In this document: positions 6,614 to 11,477 of the stretch, one piece after another
How the letters are laid out: the number at the start of each line of letters is the position of its first letter
How positions within the stretch are numbered: position 1 is the stretch's first letter
DNA from: JAQVSV01 sp041667045
GTDB lineage: Bacteria; Elusimicrobiota; Elusimicrobia; Elusimicrobiales; Elusimicrobiaceae
Direction: 5' to 3'
DNA: 11,477 nucleotides
NCBI GenBank assembly: GCA_041667045.1
Contig: JBAYFS010000065.1
Coordinates: forward strand, 1 to 11,477
Position numbers and translations under genes: made by a program
Notes under the pieces: model-generated
Seen by the model: the letters and a program-made list of their open reading frames with translations, nothing else
Databases searched by the model: none
What the model was told of the DNA's origin: nothing

Positions 6614-6619
6614 AAGCAT

Positions 6620-6648
6620 ATACTATGAAAATGGGCCAAATGACTCAA
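6620..6648 (-). promoter_or_regulatory. Candidate promoter of the DUF3795 gene
   Basis: On the minus strand TTGAGT (6648 to 6643) and TAGTAT (6625 to 6620) are separated by exactly 17 bases, and six bases lie between the -10 and the ATG at 6613. Each hexamer matches four of six consensus bases. The -35 and most of the spacer lie in the left direct repeat (6630-6662); the -10 lies outside it. The matching repeat at 8314-8346 has TTGAGC but no -10 at the right distance on this strand. Confidence 0.5.
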
Positions 6649-6662
6649 GAAAAAACGCGGCG
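6630..6662 (+). repeat. Left copy of a 33-bp direct repeat
   Basis: It begins AATGGGCCAAATGACTCAAG and continues with an A-run and CGCGGCG. It matches 8314-8346 at 31 of 33 positions; the differences are at 6643 (A versus G) and 6655 (A versus C). Allowing two more mismatches extends the match to 40 bases (6630-6669 versus 8314-8353). It lies just outside the left inverted repeat. Confidence 0.9.
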
Positions 6663-6666
6663 CTTC

Positions 6667-6687
6667 TGCAATTTTATAGAAATGTCA
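6667..6687 (+). repeat. Left arm of a 21-bp perfect inverted repeat
   Basis: The arm starts TGCAATTTTATAG and ends AAATGTCA. Its reverse complement is found without mismatch at 8291-8311. The two arms face each other across 1603 bases that contain the GT-C-like membrane gene. Confidence 0.9.
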
Positions 6688-6885
6688 TTGTGTTGTGCCG
6701 GAAGGCAGGAAGCTGTGCCGGCAGCAAGGCTGGAAAAGAAACGCAAACACTGGCAAGTTGCAAAGCGCCAATAAATCTGGGAATGGCAGCACGGCAATAA
6801 AAGTTGTAAACTAGATTAATCGTAGTTGGAGTTGTCTATTCAAAAATGCTGTAAAACTCCAAAACGTACAAATGCTGTTTTGCAT

Positions 6886-8187
6886 ATGTTGAGAACTGGC
6901 GTATATTCATGCGCGAGTGAGATTCTTACGGATTTAACAATCAAAAACAAACTAAAAATATTATATCTCTGCGCGGGAGCGGTTCTTACGCTGTTTCTGG
7001 CGTTGAAAGGCTACGATATCCGTCCCGACAGCTATGAGTATATTCACCATTTTATTTACAGACCGCCGGCCTATCCTTTGTTTCTAGATTTGTACAGCCT
7101 TGTTTTCGGAGCCGATTACCTTTTTTTTGTTTCGCTCACCCAAATAGCCACCATAATGGCGGCGGCGTACTGGTGCGCGTCCGAATTAAAAAGCAAGTTT
7201 TCACTTCCGGCGTGGCAAGCGGCACCGCTGTTCGCGGTGTTTATCATGCCGCTTTTTGCTACTCACATTATGGACGGCGGAATTGGTAACGCCATCCTTA
7301 CAGAGGCGTTCGCCTACAGCGTGTTTCTGGTCTATTGGGGACTATTGGCACGGGCTGACAGTTCGGAACGGGCGCTTGTGCTTCTGACGGCAATATCAGC
7401 CACGGTCACTCTGCTACGTCCGCAACTGGTCTTCCTGTGGCCAGTAACGGTTGCGACAGTTTGGCTTTACGGGCGCAAACGGCTTGCCAAAACGGCGATA
7501 ATTTTTCTGGTCTGCCTTGCGGCAAGCTCGGCGGGTGAACGATTATACCACCTTTCGATAAACGACATTTTTGCCAAGACCTCTGTAGTGCCGCAACATA
7601 TGGCTGGCAAATTACTGTATTTCGCAAATGAAGACGCGCTTTCGCGTCTTCCGCAAAGCGAGCGTGAGCCTGCATTGGCGGTTTACCGTGTTATGGCGGG
7701 GAAGAAACTGCTGGCCGCAAATTACCCCGGGGCCGGACAGGCTATTGAAAATGCTGCCGACTTTAACGATATCTGCTGGGGCTCCATGGCTGACACATAT
7801 TTCGAACGATATTGTCCCGCAGGCGAAGAAAACGCCGGCTGTTATCTTATGCTGACTAATTTTTCGAGTCGGCTGGTTTACTCGCTTGCCCCGCAGTTTG
7901 GCGGAAAAGTGTTGAAAGCCGGAATTGCCGCCATGTTTGACGCGGCCAACTGGCTTACCCTGCTTTTTTGCGCGGGATTTGCAGCGGCCGTGTTTGTTAT
8001 AAAAAACCGCCAGCTTGCCGTCCTGTTCGCGCTGGCGGCGGTTATGCTATTTGCGAACTGCGCTATGGCCGAAATTCTATCCGACGGGGTATCGCGCTTT
8101 TATATTTATACCACCTCGGTTGAACTTGAACTGATAATACTGACCGCGGGAATGGCTTTCTCGCGATTCCGCGCGCGGCGAAAGTAA
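6886..8187 (+). CDS. Polytopic membrane protein, probably GT-C-type glycosyltransferase-like
   Basis: The product (433 aa from the ATG at 6886) has about ten hydrophobic segments, at roughly 23-40, 77-97, 113-128, 137-155, 162-175, 180-195, 202-218, 355-373, 376-395 and 411-426, and a large hydrophilic loop at 220-350. After the first helix comes G-Y-D-I-R-P-D-S-Y-E-Y (42-52), then R-P-P-A-Y-P-L-F-L (59-67). An acidic pair after helix 1 followed by a P-x-Y-P-(L/F) stretch is typical of GT-C enzymes and ArnT/PMT-like proteins, which transfer sugars from lipid carriers outside the cytoplasm. The tail R-F-Y-I-Y (404-408) also recalls them. I do not recognise a specific family. The start is uncertain: a TTG at 6826 would add 20 residues, and no ribosome site precedes either. 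The gene is alone inside a repeat-bounded block. Confidence 0.6.
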   Translation: MLRTGVYSCASEILTDLTIKNKLKILYLCAGAVLTLFLALKGYDIRPDSYEYIHHFIYRPPAYPLFLDLYSLVFGADYLFFVSLTQIATIMAAAYWCASELKSKFSLPAWQAAPLFAVFIMPLFATHIMDGGIGNAILTEAFAYSVFLVYWGLLARADSSERALVLLTAISATVTLLRPQLVFLWPVTVATVWLYGRKRLAKTAIIFLVCLAASSAGERLYHLSINDIFAKTSVVPQHMAGKLLYFANEDALSRLPQSEREPALAVYRVMAGKKLLAANYPGAGQAIENAADFNDICWGSMADTYFERYCPAGEENAGCYLMLTNFSSRLVYSLAPQFGGKVLKAGIAAMFDAANWLTLLFCAGFAAAVFVIKNRQLAVLFALAAVMLFANCAMAEILSDGVSRFYIYTTSVELELIILTAGMAFSRFRARRK

Positions 8188-8290
8188 AAAGATCTTTTTA
8201 TAACTTGATAGGTCCGCGTGGCTTGATGAGAGTAGTCAAAAAATAGTGAACACACCGCTTACAAGATTCACTGTCATTTCGGGACGACCG

Positions 8291-8311
8291 TGACATTTCT
8301 ATAAAATTGCA
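8291..8311 (-). repeat. Right arm of a 21-bp perfect inverted repeat
   Basis: It reads TGACATTTCTATAAAATTGC plus one A and is the exact reverse complement of 6667-6687. Two bases separate it from the right direct repeat. Together with the left arm it bounds the block containing the GT-C-like gene. Confidence 0.9.
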
Positions 8312-8313
8312 AC

Positions 8314-8346
8314 AATGGGCCAAATGGCTCAAGAAAAACCGCGGCG
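8314..8346 (+). repeat. Right copy of the 33-bp direct repeat
   Basis: It matches 6630-6662 at 31 of 33 positions in the same orientation. It contains GCCAAATGGC (8320-8329 region), an imperfect palindrome GCCA-AA-TGGC that one base change has broken in the left copy. It ends just before the extended -10 element of the OPT gene. Confidence 0.9.
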
Positions 8347-8350
8347 GTTT

Positions 8351-8381
8351 TGCTACAATTAGGAAAATCATCCTCCAAGGA
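8351..8381 (+). promoter_or_regulatory. Extended -10 promoter and ribosome site of the OPT gene
   Basis: TGCTACAAT (8351-8359) is an extended -10 element (TGn plus five of six -10 bases); no good -35 is seen 17 bases upstream, which such promoters tolerate. AAGGA (8377-8381) lies seven bases before the ATG at 8389 and decides that start over the in-frame TTG at 8350, which lies within the promoter. The predicted leader is about 23 bases. Confidence 0.65.
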
Positions 8382-8388
8382 AAAACCC

Positions 8389-10251
8389 ATGCCATCCGAA
8401 GAAATTAACACCCCTCAATCCGAAACCGAAGTGAAAATGACTCCGGCTGAAATAGAGTTAAAGTGGTACCGGGAGGTTTATCAGGGCGACAGTATGCCCC
8501 AGTTAACGCTTCGCGCCATTATTATGGGCTCCCTGCTGGGCGGGTTCATGTCCCTGTCAAACCTTTATGTCGGCCTTAAAACCGGCTGGGGACTGGGCGT
8601 CGCCATAACCGCGTGCATCCTGTCCTTCGCGATTTTCAAAACGCTCAGAACGTTTTTCCCAAAACTGTTCACAACCGACATGTCCATTCTGGAAAACAAC
8701 TGCATGCAGTCAACCGCTTCCTCGGCCGGCTATTCAACCGGCGGAACAATGACCTCGGCGATATGCGCTTTTCTGCTGATCACCGGCAACCACATGCCGT
8801 GGCCGACCCTGATGTTATGGACGATTTTCCTTGCCGCGCTGGGCGTGTTCATGGCCATTCCCATGAAACGGCAGATGATAAACATTGAGCAGCTGAAATT
8901 CCCCAGCGGCATAGCCGCGGCGGAAACGCTTAAAAGCCTGCATTCAAAAGGCGAGCAGGCCGTGCGCAAAGCGCGCATCCTAGGCATAGGCGGCGTTCTG
9001 GGCAGCGGCATCGCCTGGTGCCGCGAAGGCATAGTGCCGGCGTTCATGAAAATCCCTGGCGCCCTCCAGTTCCCCGGAACCCTTGGCGGCACGCCGCTGG
9101 CGAAATATTCCATTTCCTTCGAAATGAGCGCCATAATGATAGCCGCCGGAGCTATTATCGGCTGGAAAATAGCCTGGTCTCTTCTTGCCGGGGCAATTTT
9201 AAATTATGCGATTCTAGCGCCGAAAGTGCTTGAGTTCGGCGGCATCGCCCCCGCTTTGGGATACCGGGAAATAGTGCGCTGGAGCACGTGGACAGGCGCG
9301 TCCATGATGGTGACATCTGGACTGCTGATGTTCGCTTTCCAGTGGCGTACTATATTGCGCGCGTTCGGTGGGCTGACCTCAATTTTCACAGGCAAAAAAA
9401 GTGAAACGGACGAAATGGCCCACATTGAAGTGCCCGGCAGCTGGTTTGCGCTCGGCACGGCAATTGCGGGGCTTGGCTGCATACTAGTCCTTTTCTTCGC
9501 GTTCGACACCACCCTGCTCATGGGTCTGGTGGCGGTGCTGATGACGTTTTTTCTTTCTGTCGTGGCGTGCCGCGCCACGGGAGAATCGGACATCACGCCC
9601 GTCGGCGCCATGGGAAAAATAACCCAACTCGGTTTCGGCATACTGGCGCCGTCTAACATGACGACCAACCTTATGACCGCAAGCGTAACCGCCGGAGCGG
9701 CAGGTTCGTCCGCCGATCTGCTGACCGATCTGAAAAGCGGCTACCTTCTGGGTGCGAACCCGCGCAAGCAGTTTATAGCGCAATTCGTGGGTATTTTCGC
9801 GGGCACGCTGGTGGTGGTGCCGGCGTTTTACCTGCTCGTGCCGGACGCGAGCGTGCTGGGCACGGACAAATGGCCCGCCCCCTCGGCGCAGGTCTGGGCC
9901 GCCGTAGCGAAACTGCTTTCAAACGGACTGGAATCCCTGCACTTCACCGCGCGGGCCGGACTGGTGTGCGGCGGCGCCGTCGGAATCCTTCTGCCCATGT
10001 TTGAACGGATGTTCCCCCGCCAGCGCCGGTTTTTCCCTTCGGCGATGGGACTGGGCCTCGCTATGGTTATTCCGTTTTACAACTCGCTTTCAATGTTTAT
10101 CGGCGCGGCGATCGCCCTGATAATAGAAAAGAAATGTTCGGCGCAAACAGAAGAATACGTGGTTCCCGCGGCGGCCGGCATAATAGCCGGGGAATCGCTT
10201 ATGGGCGTGCTGATAGCATTGCTGATTGCCACAAACATAATCAAAGGCTGA
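8389..10251 (+). CDS. OPT-family oligopeptide/metal-chelate transporter
   Basis: This is an integral inner-membrane secondary transporter of the OPT superfamily (620 aa), whose members import small peptides or metal chelates, probably with protons. Marks include N-L-Y-V-G-L-K-T-G-W-G (58-68), E-N-N-C-M-Q-S-T-A-S-S-A-G-Y (102-115), K-F-P-S-G-x-A-A-A-E-T-L-K (around 175-187), D-I-T-P-V-G-A-M-G-K-I-T-Q (401-413) and A-G-S-S-A-D-L-L-T-D-L-K-S-G-Y (438-452), plus many hydrophobic helices to the C-terminus. The length fits bacterial OPT proteins. The first 25 residues are hydrophilic and cytoplasmic. The gene has its own promoter and ends in the hairpin at 10267-10298, so it is monocistronic. The substrate cannot be inferred. 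The family call is firm. Confidence 0.93.
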   Translation: MPSEEINTPQSETEVKMTPAEIELKWYREVYQGDSMPQLTLRAIIMGSLLGGFMSLSNLYVGLKTGWGLGVAITACILSFAIFKTLRTFFPKLFTTDMSILENNCMQSTASSAGYSTGGTMTSAICAFLLITGNHMPWPTLMLWTIFLAALGVFMAIPMKRQMINIEQLKFPSGIAAAETLKSLHSKGEQAVRKARILGIGGVLGSGIAWCREGIVPAFMKIPGALQFPGTLGGTPLAKYSISFEMSAIMIAAGAIIGWKIAWSLLAGAILNYAILAPKVLEFGGIAPALGYREIVRWSTWTGASMMVTSGLLMFAFQWRTILRAFGGLTSIFTGKKSETDEMAHIEVPGSWFALGTAIAGLGCILVLFFAFDTTLLMGLVAVLMTFFLSVVACRATGESDITPVGAMGKITQLGFGILAPSNMTTNLMTASVTAGAAGSSADLLTDLKSGYLLGANPRKQFIAQFVGIFAGTLVVVPAFYLLVPDASVLGTDKWPAPSAQVWAAVAKLLSNGLESLHFTARAGLVCGGAVGILLPMFERMFPRQRRFFPSAMGLGLAMVIPFYNSLSMFIGAAIALIIEKKCSAQTEEYVVPAAAGIIAGESLMGVLIALLIATNIIKG

Positions 10252-10266
10252 TACCCTTTCAAGCGC

Positions 10267-10298
10267 AAAAAAGCCCCGTTTTGCAACGGGGCTTTTTT
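10267..10298. terminator. Bidirectional rho-independent terminator
   Basis: A 14-base perfect stem (10267-10280 with 10285-10298, core GCCCCGTT/AACGGGGC) closes a TTGC loop, with six A's on one side and six T's on the other. It lies between the convergent OPT gene and the secreted-protein gene and can end transcripts from both. Confidence 0.93.
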
Positions 10299-10314
10299 AT
10301 TCGAGAAAGGACAT

Positions 10315-10869
10315 TTATAATTTATCGCGGTGAAGGGTTATGCCGAATTTGGTCCGCGAGTCCGCTGCGCTTCTGCCCGCGCAGGTCATAACGGGAAAGG
10401 GGATCGCGTCCGCTCCGTTTAAAGACGCCGAGCAGAACGCGTTAACCGCGCCCGACAGCTCCAGCTGGACCTGAAAATACCGCGTTTTGCAGACACCATT
10501 TTCCACAACCCCGTTTTGCGGGCAGATGGCGTAAACCGCCAGTTCCGCACTCGCCAATTCCTGCCCGAAAGTCAAATTAAAGCTCCGGCGGAATACCCTG
10601 AAAGTGCCAGGCTCGTTAACCGCCGGCAGAACGAACGAAACCGGTATATTCCTCTCCACCGGCACCGGTAAGGCGGCGTTCTTTTGCCACGATGACACAA
10701 AACCGGAAAAGCCGAAAACACTTTGCCCTGCCGAAACCGCCGTCGCCTCAAACCGCACATCGGGACCGGCGGTCGGCGCCGCCTGTTCCAATGCGGGTTC
10801 CTGCGCGCGCAACGGAGCAAGGTGAAGCGGTAGGGTTAAAAGCAAAGCCAACGCGGATATTTTTTTCAT
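10315..10869 (-). CDS. Secreted protein of unknown function
   Basis: I do not recognise a family for this 184-aa protein. The N-terminus M-K-K-I-S plus a Leu/Ala core and L-R-A before Gln23 form a Sec signal peptide with predicted cleavage after residue 22. The mature part begins with an Ala/Pro/Glu linker (23-37) and then seems mainly beta, with alternating hydrophobic residues as in a small beta-sandwich. Four cysteines (116, 127, 146, 163) in the second half could form two disulfides. The chain ends H-R-D-K-L. The start ATG at 10869 has only a weak purine-rich ribosome site (AAGAAAG, six bases upstream). It converges on the OPT gene at a shared terminator and is divergent from the exported isochorismatase-like gene across 79 bases, so the two may be co-regulated. 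Confidence 0.65.
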   Translation of the reverse strand: MKKISALALLLTLPLHLAPLRAQEPALEQAAPTAGPDVRFEATAVSAGQSVFGFSGFVSSWQKNAALPVPVERNIPVSFVLPAVNEPGTFRVFRRSFNLTFGQELASAELAVYAICPQNGVVENGVCKTRYFQVQLELSGAVNAFCSASLNGADAIPFPVMTCAGRSAADSRTKFGITLHRDKL

Positions 10870-10882
10870 AATATTCTTTCTT

Positions 10883-10911
10883 TTGTGTCCAGGATGATTT
10901 AATCATATAAT
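10883..10911 (+). promoter_or_regulatory. Promoter of the isochorismatase-like gene
   Basis: A consensus TATAAT (10906-10911) is preceded, 17 bases upstream, by TTGTGT (10883-10888), which matches only the TTG half of the -35. On the other strand TATGAT (10907 to 10902) can serve the divergent secreted-protein gene, so the two -10 elements overlap. Confidence 0.6.
10894..10906. promoter_or_regulatory. Perfect 13-bp palindrome, candidate operator
   Basis: ATGATT-T-AATCAT is a perfect inverted repeat with a one-base centre. It lies in the spacer of the plus-strand promoter, touching its -10, and overlaps the -10 of the minus-strand promoter. A repressor bound here would block both genes. No cognate regulator is visible in the window. 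Confidence 0.4.
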
Positions 10912-10948
10912 ATTTCGGTACACACAAGCAGAAACAGGAGGTACACCC

Positions 10949-11477
10949 ATGGGACGGAAATTTTTACTTGCAGTTCTTGCAGCCGCGCTGTTTGCACCCG
11001 GAGTTTTTGCGCAGGCGGATTTATCCGCGACGGTGCCGTACAGGAATATGATTACGGATTTCACCGTTGTGAAAAAGGAAACGGCGGCCCTTCTGGTGAT
11101 TGACGCGCAAAATGATCTGGCAAGCCCGAACAACGCCGCCGTCTCGGCAAGCATAGCCCAAGCCGTCGGCATGTTCCGCAAAGCCGGCAGGCCGATTATC
11201 CACGTCGTGCGCCTTTATGACGCGGCCGGAAGCAACGCCGACCTTTTCATCCGGACGCAGCTTCAGAACGGGCTGAAATTTTTACAACCCGGCATGCCCG
11301 GTTCAGAATTTATCCCGGGAACCGTGCCGCCCGGCACGAAGTTGAATTTCGATATTCTCATGCGCGGAGGAGTGCAGACCATATCCGACATCGAATTCGC
11401 GATTTACAAACCGCGCTTAAACCCCTTCACGCGCACTAATCTGGACCAGTTCCTCAAATCCCAGAACACGAACGCCG
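10949..11477 (+). CDS. Exported isochorismatase-like cysteine hydrolase (partial, 3' end missing)
   Basis: The first 176 codons are present and the gene runs off the right edge. Residues 1-21 form a Sec signal peptide (G-R-K, hydrophobic core, V-F-A before Gln22). The isochorismatase fold is shown by A-L-L-V-I-D-A-Q-N-D-L (47-57) with catalytic Asp52, the H-V-V-R strand (85-88), and K-P-R-L-N-P-F (154-160) with catalytic Lys154 followed by T-x-L-D-Q-F-L. The nucleophilic cysteine, which should follow within about 40 residues, is outside the window, so activity cannot be judged. Family members hydrolyse isochorismate, nicotinamide, N-carbamoyl compounds and others; the substrate here is unknown. 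Export is unusual for the family. An AGGAGGT ribosome site (10936-10942) lies six bases before the ATG, the strongest in the window. Confidence 0.85.
   Translation, partial: MGRKFLLAVLAAALFAPGVFAQADLSATVPYRNMITDFTVVKKETAALLVIDAQNDLASPNNAAVSASIAQAVGMFRKAGRPIIHVVRLYDAAGSNADLFIRTQLQNGLKFLQPGMPGSEFIPGTVPPGTKLNFDILMRGGVQTISDIEFAIYKPRLNPFTRTNLDQFLKSQNTNA

Noticed and set aside
6682..6774. 30-codon frame starting at an ATG inside the left inverted repeat
   Set aside because: No ribosome site and no recognisable motif; it is too short to support.
6582..6800. 72-codon plus-strand frame across the DUF3795 start and the repeats
   Set aside because: It overlaps the DUF3795 coding start and its promoter, and no ribosome site or motif is seen.
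6630..8346. CRISPR array formed by the 33-bp repeats
   Set aside because: There are only two copies, 1.65 kb apart, with a gene between them; no spacer-repeat periodicity and no cas genes.
8198..8395. 65-codon minus-strand frame in the OPT upstream region
   Set aside because: It runs through the direct repeat, the inverted repeat and the OPT promoter, with no conserved features.

Overview
The window is an ordinary chromosomal stretch of a moderately GC-rich bacterium, densely packed with genes on both strands. The best lineage hint is the C-terminal domain of the gene at 4884-5582. Its G-W-G-Y, F-L-D-C-S-H and terminal W-I-N-Y signatures resemble the many pilin-like proteins I associate with Elusimicrobiota. 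That assignment is from memory and tentative; nothing here proves the phylum.

Left part (1-4171). The last 25 codons of a CheY-like receiver-domain gene run rightward and overlap the 3' end of a leftward cluster uvrB-birA-queG (3619 to 55). uvrB and birA share an ATGA, and birA and queG overlap by 37 bases. Upstream on the same strand is an FKBP-type peptidyl-prolyl isomerase lipoprotein, separated from uvrB by a strong hairpin terminator. The uvrB promoter seems to overlap that terminator, and uvrB, the FKBP gene and the DUF3795 gene all look leaderless.

Middle part (4242-6613). An HdeD/DUF308-type membrane protein converges on a membrane protein that joins a zinc ribbon to a pilin-like C-terminal domain. 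The latter is transcribed divergently, across 51 bases, from a membrane-anchored DUF2939-like protein. That gene converges on a Cys-rich DUF3795 protein, and their stop codons share one CTAG.

Right part (6620-11477). A polytopic, probably GT-C-like membrane protein lies in a 1.6 kb block bounded by 21-bp perfect inverted repeats, which are themselves flanked by 33-bp direct repeats (31/33 identical). This looks like an insertion into a once-compact divergent promoter between the DUF3795 gene and an OPT-family transporter. After the OPT gene come a bidirectional terminator, a leftward secreted protein of unknown function, and a divergent, exported isochorismatase-fold hydrolase that runs off the window. 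A perfect 13-bp palindrome lies in the promoter region between the last two.

The genes are mostly unrelated housekeeping functions (DNA repair, biotinylation, queuosine synthesis, folding, peptide uptake) and do not form one pathway. The items most worth a second look are the repeat-bounded block, the zinc-ribbon/pilin fusion and the leaderless promoter geometry. I see no CRISPR array, tRNA, rRNA or transposase.
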